From Bacteroidota bacterium (lineage in GTDB: Bacteria > Bacteroidota > Bacteroidia > Chitinophagales > Saprospiraceae): 64,000 bases of DNA. Each line of letters begins with the position of its first letter. Positions within the stretch are counted from its first letter, which is position 1. Positions 16,595-25,823 of the stretch are shown here, one piece after another. Position numbers and translations under genes: made by a program. The stretch covers positions 186,001-250,000 of the forward strand of contig WGNL01000004.1 in assembly GCA_016124585.1 (NCBI GenBank), given 5' to 3'. The notes below the pieces were generated by a model that was not told the origin of the DNA, did not search any database, and worked only from the letters and a program-made list of their open reading frames with translations.

Positions 16595-17866
16595 TTGGTG
16601 AAAAATTTGAGGCTTTTATTCTATAATTTAATAACCCAAGCTTATTTTTTTGGTATTAGACTTGCCGCATTGCGAAGTGAAAAGGCACGGCGTTGGGTAA
16701 AGGGTAGGGTAGGATTGTTTGAAAAACTGGAGCAAGCATTTTCCACAAAAAGGTCTGATAATCAACGTGTTGTATGGATGCATTGTGCATCGTTGGGCGA
16801 ATTCGAACAGGGGAGGCCGGTCATTGAAACACTAAGGAATGAAAAACCAGAAGTCATAGTACTCCTTACCTTTTTCTCGCCATCTGGTTATGAAGTACGT
16901 AAAGAATACCCATTGGCTGATTGGGTGTTTTATCTTCCTTCAGATACAAAATTCAATGCACAGCGATTTTTGCAAACAGTCCAACCAGACTTGGCAATTT
17001 TCGTTAAATATGAGTTTTGGTATCATTTTCTATCCCAATTGAAGGAGAAAAAAGTGCCATCAGTTTTAATTTCAGCAGTATTTCGCCCATCTCATCCATT
17101 TTTTAAGTGGTATGGCGGCTTACATCGAGAAATGTTGAGAAGTTTCTCTAAAATTTTAGTTCAAGATAAAGCCTCGTTACAGCTTATTTCCACCTTTAAT
17201 TTTACTAACACCGAGGTCTATCAAACTGGAGACACTAGGGTAGATAGAGTTTTGGATATTGTGCTAAACCATAAATCATTGCCCTTAGTAGAAGACTTCT
17301 GTGGTGATTCAAATATCCTTATTTGCGGAAGTACATGGCCAGCCGATGAGGCAATGTTGTACTCTATTTTCTCCAACAAAATTTTCCAAGATTGGAAATT
17401 TATTCTTGCTCCACATGATGTGCAACTTGCTCATTTACAGGATATTGAGTCAAAAATTGCAGAACCTTTTATCAGATATTCTCAACTAATTTCAAACAAA
17501 CCTAATAATGCAAAAGTGCTACTCATTGATAATATCGGTCTGTTATCAACAATATATTCGTATGGTAAATTAGCATTTATTGGAGGTGGTTTTGGGAGTG
17601 GTATACATAATACTTTGGAGCCAGCGGCTTTCGGTTTGCCTGTAATTTTTGGGCCCAATTTTGAGAAATTTGAAGAAGCAGTTTGGTTTGTTAATTATGG
17701 GGGAGGATTTGTAGTAAAAGATGGCAGACAACTTGAAGAAATTTTGATAAAACTTAGCGATGATAATATGCGCAAGAAATCCTCCGGGACAGTTAAAACG
17801 TATATAGAGCAACAGGCAGGTGCCAGTCAAAAGGTCTTGAAACAATTGAATATGCTGCTAACCTGA
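16595..17866 (+). CDS. waaA: 3-deoxy-D-manno-octulosonic acid transferase
   Basis: A 423-residue GT30 enzyme that moves Kdo from CMP-Kdo to lipid A precursor at the inner-membrane face. The N-terminal hydrophobic anchor is followed by WMHCASLGEFEQGRP, holding the conserved catalytic Glu, then FFSPSGYEVRK, and in the C-terminal half GGGFGSGIHNTLEPAAFGLP, which binds the nucleotide sugar. The start is either the TTG at 16595 directly after the previous stop, or the GTG at 16598 (one residue shorter); there is no ATG nearby. Its presence shows that the organism makes lipopolysaccharide with Kdo. No waaA regulation is visible. Confidence 0.93.
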   Translation: MVKNLRLLFYNLITQAYFFGIRLAALRSEKARRWVKGRVGLFEKLEQAFSTKRSDNQRVVWMHCASLGEFEQGRPVIETLRNEKPEVIVLLTFFSPSGYEVRKEYPLADWVFYLPSDTKFNAQRFLQTVQPDLAIFVKYEFWYHFLSQLKEKKVPSVLISAVFRPSHPFFKWYGGLHREMLRSFSKILVQDKASLQLISTFNFTNTEVYQTGDTRVDRVLDIVLNHKSLPLVEDFCGDSNILICGSTWPADEAMLYSIFSNKIFQDWKFILAPHDVQLAHLQDIESKIAEPFIRYSQLISNKPNNAKVLLIDNIGLLSTIYSYGKLAFIGGGFGSGIHNTLEPAAFGLPVIFGPNFEKFEEAVWFVNYGGGFVVKDGRQLEEILIKLSDDNMRKKSSGTVKTYIEQQAGASQKVLKQLNMLLT

Positions 17867-17929
17867 TAACTTTTTGACAGCCTGAAAACAATGTTGTGAA
17901 TTTTTACAATGTGGTTATTTAAAATGCAG

Positions 17930-17937
17930 TATTTTTG
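17930..17937 (+). promoter_or_regulatory. Candidate -7 box (TATTTTTG) for the C25 protease gene
   Basis: An exact TAnnTTTG match 28 bases before the ATG at 17966. The upstream -33 element is not clear. It indicates separate transcription from the waaA unit. Confidence 0.45.
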
Positions 17938-17965
17938 AATAACTTTTGAAAACAAATGTTTCCCG

Positions 17966-20900
17966 ATGAAAAAGTCCATAGCCGCCTTCATTTTTTTTGT
18001 TTTTTGTGTTCAAGGAATTTCAGCCCAATATATAATCAGTGGTCAAGACACCTTACTTGGAAATGAATGGATAAATTTTAACCAAACTTATTTCAAAATT
18101 AAAGTAGCTGAGGACGGCATATACCGCATTGGTTATCAAACATTAGAGAATGCTGGAGTGCCAATTTCGCAGATTAATGGGGCTCAGTTTCAGCTATGGC
18201 ATAATGGTGAAGAAGCTCCTATTTCTACAAGCACAGAGGGAACATTTGGCACAAATGACTATATTGAATTTTTTGGCAAAAAAAACACTTCTGAGTTAGA
18301 TAAATACCTATATAAATTTCCGGATTCCATGATGATGAATCCGCTTTATAGTTTAATAACCGACACTGCCGCATATTTTCTTACGTATGTAAATGGTGGT
18401 GGAAATAGTAGGTTTCAGCTTGTTTCAAATGATTTGAATAATTTGCCAGCCAAAGAAGAATATTATATGGCAAGGCTGGTGAATAATAACTTTTCAAACA
18501 TCAGTAAATTTGCGACCTCAGATGGCATTAGCACATCAGACTACAGTCTTTCAGAAGGATTTGCTTCTAGTCTAAATACTACTAAAACTTATACCTTAGC
18601 TCCGACAGCTATATTTCAGGGTGGGGATTCACCTTCTATTTCTTTGAGATTTTCAGGCAATAGTGTACAACATCAGCAAATAGTAACTTTAAACGACCAG
18701 ACAATTTATACTGCTGAGTATTATGGTTTTGAGTTGCAAAGACCTTCTATTGATTTGACCGTCAACCAATTGACCAACTCTATGTCAATTAAGATTCAAG
18801 GACTTTTGACAAATGCTGATAAACACAGACTCTCAAATATTATATTGACATATCCTAGGCAATTTGACTTTGAAAATAAAAAGATTTATGCATTTGATAT
18901 TAAAGCTTCAAGTTCAAAAAAATATTTAGAAATTTCTAATTTTAATGTTTCAAGTGGTCAACCAGTTTTGTTCGATTTGACAAACAAACTTCAGATTGCT
19001 GGTATAGATGAGGGAGGTGTTACAAAAATAGCGCTGCCACCATCTAATCTTGATAGAAGTTTAATTTTAGTGAATGATGTCGGCGGTATTGTTGAAGTAA
19101 CCAATATTGAACCAATAAGCTTTGTTAATTATGAAACTTTAAACCATGATTTTATTATTGTTACAGGTGAAGGTTTATTAAATGATGGAAATGGCAATGA
19201 TAGGGTTCTAGAATATGCTGAATACCGAACATCTATATCTGGTGGGGCATATGACCCAATTATTGTCACTGCTGAAGAACTTTACGATCAGTTTAGTTGG
19301 GGGATTGAACGTCATCCATTTTCGATTAGGAATTTCGCATTATATATTAAAAAGCATTGGTCAAGTGCTAAATATTTTTTAATTATAGGCAAAGGAAGAG
19401 AGTATCCAGCACTAAGAACTTCAAGCGGTTTACAAAGTGCCTTGGATTTTGGGTTCTATGTGCCGACTTACAGTTTGCCAGGTTCAGATAATATGTTGAT
19501 AGTAGGAGATGATGGTTTTACGCCTGTATTATCTCTTGGACGAATTGCTGCCACTAATCCTAATGAATTAAAAACCTATTTAGATAAGATTAAGGAGTTT
19601 GAATCTAATATTAATTTGCCACAGACTATTGAGGAGAAATCTTGGATGAAAAAAGTCCTACATATGGGCGGTGGGCTAACTGCTTCTGAACAAAACGCAG
19701 TTCATGCAGGATTAGCCAATATGGAAACTATTCTGATGAATTCACAGTATGGAGCCAGTGTCAAATCCTTTTTCAAAACTAGTTCAGACCCAATACAAGT
19801 TTCACAAACAGAGCAAATTTTTGACTACATAAACAAAGGCACTTCCTTCATTACTTTTTTTGGGCATTCTGCTGTTGGTACTTTTGATTTTAGCATTGAC
19901 AACCCTGATAATTTTGAAAATAAGGGCAAATATCCTATGCTGGTTTCACTTGGATGCTATTCTGGAAATATTCATACTGGGTCGCAAGGCTTAAGTGAGC
20001 GTTTTTGCTTTTTTAAGGATAAAGGAGCCATTGCATTTGGTGGTACCTCTGGAGAAGGATATATATCTTCATTGTCAAATTTTGCTAGTAATTTGTATCA
20101 AAATATTGGAAACGAAGATTATGGCCGAGGCATAGGTGATGCTATTAAATCGACAATTTCAAATTTTCAAGGGAATGATTTTGGAATAAATCTGATTAGG
20201 CAGCAATTCAATTTTCATGGTGACCCATCATTAAGAATTAACACATTTGAAGGTCCTGATTTTCTAGTGGATGGTTCAACAGTTAAATTAACTCCTGAAA
20301 ATATAACTACGCAGCTTGAAAATTTTGAAGTAAAGTTTGATATTATTAATATAGGAAAAGCTGTAAACGATTCAATGCTCGTAAAGATAAAACGAGAATT
20401 ACCTGATGGTACTCAAATTGACGTTACTGAACTAAATGTAGAAACCCCATCATATAAAGGCTCTTATACTGTTACTGTACCTACGCTTGGAAAACTAGCG
20501 CAAGGATTTAACAAGATACTAGTAATTATTGACGATGGAAATAAAATTGACGAACGACCAAATCCATTTGCCGAACAAAACAATGAGTTAGTAATTGGTG
20601 GAACAAAAGGCCTCAATTTTTACATTTCTGACAATAGTGTAGTTTGTGTATATCCTACAAATTTCGCAATTGTTGGAAATTCTGATATAGAATTAATTGC
20701 CTCAACTTCAGAACCACTTCTGCCTGAAAGAAGTTACGTGTTTCAATTAGATACCACCGAGCTGTTCAATAGTCCTAAATTACAAACTCACAAAATATTG
20801 CAAACTGGTGGCGTTCTGAAATGGAAGCCATCTCCAAATTTTAATAATGAAGAGGTATATTATTGGCGAGTCAGTCCTGATAGTATTTCCCAAGTAGATA

Positions 20901-22960
20901 ACTTTATTTGGGACAATAGCTCATTTGTATACTTGGATGGCGTAAGTGGTGGTTGGAACCAATCACATTTTTACCAATGGAAGAAAGATGCTTTTGAAGA
21001 TATGGAGCTGAAATCACATGAAAATTTAAAATTTATCGATGACTTTAAAGATGTTTTTATTCGGAATGCGGTAAATTCTGTTAATAATATGGAATTACAA
21101 ATCAATAATGCATTTAGCGGAAGAATGTACCCAACTCCTCCCGGCATGTATGTTACCGTTTTCGACTCTACCAGTGCTAAACAATGGATTAACATACAAC
21201 CGTCTCAGTATGGCCTTTTAAACCCCAGTAATCATAATGTAGCAATGTATTTGTTCTCCACGCAAGATTTAGCTGGCCGTTCTCAGTTAATAGATTTCCT
21301 TCAACAAGTAGTGCCCAGTAAGAATTATGTCCTTGTTTTCACGAATCAGATATCATTGACAAGTGATTATAAACCAGAAGAATGGGAAAGTGATTCATCA
21401 GCATTAGGAACAGATTTATTTCAGGTTTTGGAATCACAGGGGGCAAATTTGATTCGAAACACGATTACCTCAGGGGCTTTACCATATGTATTTGCATATC
21501 GCAAAGATGTTGGACCAATCGTTGAAGAATTGGCTGATAGCTTAAAACAAGTTTTAAGAGTAAATTTTGGAATTCCAGGGTATTGGGACAGTGGTAATAT
21601 AACTTCAACCCCAATTGGACCGGCAACTAAATGGTCTAAACTAATTTGGGATAACAAATTATTACCTAATTCCCAATCCGACACTTTTTCTGTTGATTTA
21701 TTAGGGTATGACCCAACTACCTTAACAGACACAATGTTGATTTCAAAGTTAGAACCGGGTGATCATGATATAACTACTATTTCAGCTATTGATTACCCGT
21801 ATATTAAATTACGGTTTAATTCAAAGGATTCACTTAATCGGACTTCAGCTGAAATGTCTCATTGGAGGATATTTTACCAAGGAGTACCTGATTTCGCAGT
21901 AAACCCAAGTACAGCGTTTGTTTTTGATAGTGACACCTTACAACAGGGAAAACAATTTAATTTAAGATGTTTGGTTGAGAATCTCTCCGATTTCACGGGT
22001 GATAGTTTACTTGTGAAATTTAGCTTACGAAATAGTTCAAACCATGAAGAAGTATTTTTTAAAAGAGAGGCCAATATGTTGGCTCACGATACCCTGTATA
22101 CTGGAATTCAAATTGAGACCCAAAATCTAAATGGAAATTATGGGTTGACACTTGAATTAAATCCAAATGATGAGCAGCAAGAAATTACAAGGGTAAATAA
22201 TATACTTTCAAAAAACTTTGCAATTAGCAATGATTTGCGAAATCCATTATTAGATGTAACTTTTGATGGTTTGCATATAATTGATGGAGACTTAGTTTCA
22301 TCTAAACCTGATATAAAAATTTCATTGAAAGATGAGAACCCATACTTGTTGTTGAACGATACTTCACTTTTTAGAATATTTTTTATCTATCCTGACAGCG
22401 AGTCAGTACTCAGACGTGTTTATTTTAATAATCCTAATTTGGATTTTTCCCCTGCAAATACTTCGTCAGACAATAAAGCATTCATTGAACTTCGGCCAAA
22501 TTTCCTGCAAGATGGTATTTACAAACTAATAATTCAATCGCAAGATGTGGCTGGAAATCAAGCAGGAAGTAATGATTACAAGATTGCTTTTAAAGTAATC
22601 ACTAAATCTTCCATTTCAAATTTCTTAAATTATCCCAATCCTTTTACCACCTCGACACGCTTTGTCTACACTATGACTGGCGCCGAGCCTCCTGCAAATT
22701 ATAAGGTACAAATAATGACAAACTCTGGGCGTATTGTGCGAGAAATTACTCAAGCTGAGTTAGGGCCACTCAAAGTTGGTACTAATAAAACTGATTTTGC
22801 GTGGGACGGCACCGACCAATTTGGAGATAAACTAGCCAAAGGAATTTATCTTTACCGCATCTTGATACAAGATGTCAATGGAACAGATTGGGAGACTTAT
22901 ACAACTGACGCAGACAAATATTTTGCTAAGGGATTTGGGAAGATGGTGCTGCTACGCTAA
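17966..22960 (+). CDS. Peptidase C25 family, PorU2-like type IX secretion sortase
   Basis: A 1664-residue exported protein (signal peptide residues 1-20, cleavage after ISAQ). An N-terminal beta-rich part carries the gingipain-like prodomain. The C25 caspase-like fold spans about residues 400-770, with the catalytic His634 in FFGHSAVG and Cys664 in SLGCYSGN, spaced as in gingipains. Then follow CARDB/Ig-like modules (FEVKFDIINIGKAVNDS; FNLRCLVENLSDFTG). A C-terminal module (NYPNPFTTSTRF ... DGTDQFGDKLAKGIYLYRI) is FlgD/T9SS-CTD-like. PorU cleaves C-terminal signals of T9SS cargo and attaches it to surface A-LPS. This one is longer than the P. gingivalis PorU (about 1158 residues) and fits the larger PorU2-type proteins. 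Its stop overlaps the convergent next gene by 9 bases. Confidence 0.85.
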   Translation: MKKSIAAFIFFVFCVQGISAQYIISGQDTLLGNEWINFNQTYFKIKVAEDGIYRIGYQTLENAGVPISQINGAQFQLWHNGEEAPISTSTEGTFGTNDYIEFFGKKNTSELDKYLYKFPDSMMMNPLYSLITDTAAYFLTYVNGGGNSRFQLVSNDLNNLPAKEEYYMARLVNNNFSNISKFATSDGISTSDYSLSEGFASSLNTTKTYTLAPTAIFQGGDSPSISLRFSGNSVQHQQIVTLNDQTIYTAEYYGFELQRPSIDLTVNQLTNSMSIKIQGLLTNADKHRLSNIILTYPRQFDFENKKIYAFDIKASSSKKYLEISNFNVSSGQPVLFDLTNKLQIAGIDEGGVTKIALPPSNLDRSLILVNDVGGIVEVTNIEPISFVNYETLNHDFIIVTGEGLLNDGNGNDRVLEYAEYRTSISGGAYDPIIVTAEELYDQFSWGIERHPFSIRNFALYIKKHWSSAKYFLIIGKGREYPALRTSSGLQSALDFGFYVPTYSLPGSDNMLIVGDDGFTPVLSLGRIAATNPNELKTYLDKIKEFESNINLPQTIEEKSWMKKVLHMGGGLTASEQNAVHAGLANMETILMNSQYGASVKSFFKTSSDPIQVSQTEQIFDYINKGTSFITFFGHSAVGTFDFSIDNPDNFENKGKYPMLVSLGCYSGNIHTGSQGLSERFCFFKDKGAIAFGGTSGEGYISSLSNFASNLYQNIGNEDYGRGIGDAIKSTISNFQGNDFGINLIRQQFNFHGDPSLRINTFEGPDFLVDGSTVKLTPENITTQLENFEVKFDIINIGKAVNDSMLVKIKRELPDGTQIDVTELNVETPSYKGSYTVTVPTLGKLAQGFNKILVIIDDGNKIDERPNPFAEQNNELVIGGTKGLNFYISDNSVVCVYPTNFAIVGNSDIELIASTSEPLLPERSYVFQLDTTELFNSPKLQTHKILQTGGVLKWKPSPNFNNEEVYYWRVSPDSISQVDNFIWDNSSFVYLDGVSGGWNQSHFYQWKKDAFEDMELKSHENLKFIDDFKDVFIRNAVNSVNNMELQINNAFSGRMYPTPPGMYVTVFDSTSAKQWINIQPSQYGLLNPSNHNVAMYLFSTQDLAGRSQLIDFLQQVVPSKNYVLVFTNQISLTSDYKPEEWESDSSALGTDLFQVLESQGANLIRNTITSGALPYVFAYRKDVGPIVEELADSLKQVLRVNFGIPGYWDSGNITSTPIGPATKWSKLIWDNKLLPNSQSDTFSVDLLGYDPTTLTDTMLISKLEPGDHDITTISAIDYPYIKLRFNSKDSLNRTSAEMSHWRIFYQGVPDFAVNPSTAFVFDSDTLQQGKQFNLRCLVENLSDFTGDSLLVKFSLRNSSNHEEVFFKREANMLAHDTLYTGIQIETQNLNGNYGLTLELNPNDEQQEITRVNNILSKNFAISNDLRNPLLDVTFDGLHIIDGDLVSSKPDIKISLKDENPYLLLNDTSLFRIFFIYPDSESVLRRVYFNNPNLDFSPANTSSDNKAFIELRPNFLQDGIYKLIIQSQDVAGNQAGSNDYKIAFKVITKSSISNFLNYPNPFTTSTRFVYTMTGAEPPANYKVQIMTNSGRIVREITQAELGPLKVGTNKTDFAWDGTDQFGDKLAKGIYLYRILIQDVNGTDWETYTTDADKYFAKGFGKMVLLR

Positions 22961-23740
22961 TTTTTTTGCCAACGTAATACTTTCATCAAAAGGTATCTTT
23001 TCAAATATTTTTAGATTACCATTTACTGTAGCGTCAAATATTTTTCTGCCATGCTTTTCGTATGCTTTTCTAGCCATTAAATAGGAAATTTCTGAATTGT
23101 CTAGATCTGCTAGATGCCAATCTTGTCCTTTAAAGTAATTAGCGTCAAAATGATTAGTATCATTTTCATTTAAAAACTGTTTCTCTCCTGGGTTACCTGT
23201 TTGGTTAAACTTATGATCCACACCAACAAGAAATACATTCTTAAAACCCATATAAAAGGCAATTTGCAAAGCGACAAAAGTGACTGTATAACCATGGTGA
23301 ACCCCCGAGGTGATATCTCCATTAAATTTGTAATTAGAGGACATAAAAAGAAAATTATTATTGATATTATTTTTTAAGCTTCTGATTGAATGATGTGGTA
23401 AAAATTGCGGGCATTTTATCTTTCCTAAGTCTGATTTATTTTGTTCTACAACAAGCGGGTTCGTAGAAACATAATAGGAAAGATTCAAGTTGATTTTGTC
23501 AAAAATTAAATAAATTCTATTTAATCCAAAAGTATAATAATCGTTAAGTAGGTTTAGGTCAAACAAATTTAAAGATGGTCCATTTCCAATTATAAAACAA
23601 TCTTTGCCATAATGGATATTGTGGAATTTCATTAGATTATGGCTATTTTTATTATGCCATAAAAGAAATCTAATCTCTTTTAGTGTGTTTATTCTTATAT
23701 TTCGTAGTGTTCCGAAGATATTTTTATAACTGCTCATCAT
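22952..23740 (-). CDS. MptE-like / DUF115-type protein
   Basis: A 262-residue protein with FIIGNGPSLNLFDLNLL at residues 50-66, the GNGPS-type motif of the MptE-like (6-hydroxymethylpterin diphosphokinase-like) and CST-type sialyltransferase superfamily. Later come TFGLNRIYL and MGFKNVFLVGVDHKFN with a possible active-site Asp-His. Such proteins are common in polysaccharide and flagellar glycosylation loci and probably transfer or build an acidic sugar; the real substrate is not known. The start overlaps wzt by 17 bases, so it is translated in the exporter operon. A second Met directly follows the first. Confidence 0.65.
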   Translation of the reverse strand: MMSSYKNIFGTLRNIRINTLKEIRFLLWHNKNSHNLMKFHNIHYGKDCFIIGNGPSLNLFDLNLLNDYYTFGLNRIYLIFDKINLNLSYYVSTNPLVVEQNKSDLGKIKCPQFLPHHSIRSLKNNINNNFLFMSSNYKFNGDITSGVHHGYTVTFVALQIAFYMGFKNVFLVGVDHKFNQTGNPGEKQFLNENDTNHFDANYFKGQDWHLADLDNSEISYLMARKAYEKHGRKIFDATVNGNLKIFEKIPFDESITLAKKLA

Positions 23741-24986
23741 TTTTTGATTTAGTTTGCCAGTGCAAAGGCAATGCTATTATTCCACTTCTTTTTGATGCAT
23801 AAGACACTAAAGATTCATTCTGGCTTTCCAAAACTACTTCAAATTCTAAACAGTTCTCAAAATGCTCAATTTTAGTTACATTGGCAATTCCACACCCAAT
23901 TGAAATTGCATAGTTGCCAGGCTTTAGTCTTCCCCTAGGAATAGCAACTTGTGTTTTATATAATCCTATTTTCCTGTTATTGAGTAAGGTTTGATTTAGG
24001 TCAGTATCAAATGAAAGTGCTATTTGTTCGCCAAATCTAAATAATTCAAAGTTAATTACGCCTCCATTCGTTTCCTTATTCACCTGGTACTTAATTGATA
24101 GTATTACATCTTCAAATACATCAAATGTTGATTTAATTTTATTGTTTTCATCTATAATTTTAGCTTCAATAATTGAAATTGGCGTATCATCTTTTATTAG
24201 TTTGTTAGTAAAAATAGTTTTAACCGCTTCATTTGAACTAAGGTTTTCTAAATATTTATTTATAGTAGAATTTAAATCTCCTTTTTCTTGAATGGTTCCG
24301 TTCATAATTAATAGTCCAGAATTACATAAATTCTTAACAGCATTGATATTATGACTTACAAATATTACGGTTTTTCCGCTTTTGGCAATATCATCCATTT
24401 TCCCCATGCAACGCTTTTGAAATTCGGCATCTCCCACTGCTAAAACCTCATCGATCAATAAAATTTCAGGCTCAAGATGAGCTGCTACAGCAAAGGCTAA
24501 ACGAAGCTGCATTCCGCTTGAGAAATGCTTGAGAGGCGTCTCAAGGAATTTTTCAACGCCGCTGAACTCAACAATTTCATCATACTTTTTTTTAATTTCT
24601 TCTCTTGAAAGCCCTAAAATTGCACCATTTAAAAATATATTTTCACGACCAGTGAGTTCTGTATGAAATCCAGTGCCCACCTCTAATAAGCTTGCCATTC
24701 TACCACGAACAGTTATGCTTCCTTTAGTAGGTGGGGAGATTCTGCTCAGTATTTTTAGTAAGGTCGTTTTTCCTGCGCCATTTCTCCCAATTATTCCGAG
24801 AGTCTCTCCTGGGTAAACATTAAAATTAAGGTCTTTTAATGCCCAAAAGGTTTCTTTTTTTGATTGGAAACCATGTTTGGCAAAATTTGTCAAACTTTCT
24901 CGCATGCTGAGGTAGCGTTGATGTTGGGCGCCAATTTGAAAGGATTTCCATAAATTTTGAACTTCTAGAATTGGTTTCATTTTCAA
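23724..24986 (-). CDS. wzt: Polysaccharide ABC exporter ATPase with C-terminal Wzt-type domain
   Basis: A 420-residue ATPase. The nucleotide-binding domain has Walker A GRNGAGKTT (67-75), the signature FSSGMQLRLAFA, Walker B ILLIDEVLAVGD, and the H-loop VSHN. Residues about 255-420 form a beta-rich C-terminal domain resembling Wzt_C, which in characterised systems binds the capped end of the O-polysaccharide. With Wzm it exports a finished polysaccharide across the inner membrane on undecaprenyl diphosphate. It is separated by six bases from the wzm stop and overlaps the MptE-like gene. Confidence 0.93.
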   Translation of the reverse strand: MKMKPILEVQNLWKSFQIGAQHQRYLSMRESLTNFAKHGFQSKKETFWALKDLNFNVYPGETLGIIGRNGAGKTTLLKILSRISPPTKGSITVRGRMASLLEVGTGFHTELTGRENIFLNGAILGLSREEIKKKYDEIVEFSGVEKFLETPLKHFSSGMQLRLAFAVAAHLEPEILLIDEVLAVGDAEFQKRCMGKMDDIAKSGKTVIFVSHNINAVKNLCNSGLLIMNGTIQEKGDLNSTINKYLENLSSNEAVKTIFTNKLIKDDTPISIIEAKIIDENNKIKSTFDVFEDVILSIKYQVNKETNGGVINFELFRFGEQIALSFDTDLNQTLLNNRKIGLYKTQVAIPRGRLKPGNYAISIGCGIANVTKIEHFENCLEFEVVLESQNESLVSYASKRSGIIALPLHWQTKSKNDEQL

Positions 24987-24992
24987 TTTAAA

Positions 24993-25823
24993 CTATGCTA
25001 AATCGGCAAAATATTGTTCCATATTCCGAAAAATATAGACACCTGCGAGTAGCAATATTAATGAAGTTGTCAAACTAAATATTATCAGTTGCCAATCAAT
25101 CGCTAATCCCGAAAAGGCAGCCCTTGATAAATGAATTGGGCCGCACATTGGATTAAACTTTAGCAGAATTTCAAATCTTGTCCCTTTGAATTGATTCGAC
25201 TCATAGATTACAGGACTTAAAAAAAATAGTATTTGAATGAAAAATGGGATAGCATATTGAAAATCACGGTATTTTACATTCCAGGCTGAAAGCAAGAGGC
25301 TTAGGCCAGAAGTTGCCAATATTGCAAGGATTAGGCTAACGAATAATAAAAAAATGGTCTGAACAAAATGAACTGGTAGACCATAATAAATTGCCATTAA
25401 CACCAATATGGCCAGTGAAAAGAAATAATCGAATACGGCGGCTAATATGGCAGAGATTGGGATAATAATTCTTGGAAAATATATTTTTTGAATAATTTTT
25501 GAATTACTAAGTATGCTGTTGGCAGCGTTTGAAAGGCCACCAGAAAAAAGCTGCCAAATCGTTAAGCCACTTAGTACAAAAAGTTGATAAGGAAGTTGCC
25601 CGGATTGTAGCTTCAAACCTTTGCTAAAAACAAAAGTGAAAATCAACATTAATGACAATGGTTGTAAAATGGCCCAAATTATTCCCAAGGCCGTATGTTT
25701 GTACTTAACTTTTATATCACGCCAAGTGAAAAAATAGAATAGCTCACGGTACATCCAAAGTTCTTTCAGCTCAATCGTAAAATTGGACTTAGGCTTTATT
25801 TTGTACTCGATTTTTGTCTCCAT
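24993..25823 (-). CDS. wzm: Polysaccharide ABC exporter permease
   Basis: A 276-residue ABC-2 type permease. After a cytosolic N terminus it has LWMYRELFYFFTWRDIKVKYKHT, the typical amphipathic entry of Wzm proteins. About six membrane segments follow, for example LGIIWAILQPLSLMLIFTFV, LPYQLFVLSGLTIW, and the C-terminal IIFSLTTSLILLLAGVYIF. I choose the ATG at 25823 (METKIEYKIKP), because the longer frame to 25904 adds residues unlike the family and would run deep into the divergent GT4 gene. This start codon overlaps the GT4 start by two bases (CATG). Confidence 0.92.
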   Translation of the reverse strand: METKIEYKIKPKSNFTIELKELWMYRELFYFFTWRDIKVKYKHTALGIIWAILQPLSLMLIFTFVFSKGLKLQSGQLPYQLFVLSGLTIWQLFSGGLSNAANSILSNSKIIQKIYFPRIIIPISAILAAVFDYFFSLAILVLMAIYYGLPVHFVQTIFLLFVSLILAILATSGLSLLLSAWNVKYRDFQYAIPFFIQILFFLSPVIYESNQFKGTRFEILLKFNPMCGPIHLSRAAFSGLAIDWQLIIFSLTTSLILLLAGVYIFRNMEQYFADLA

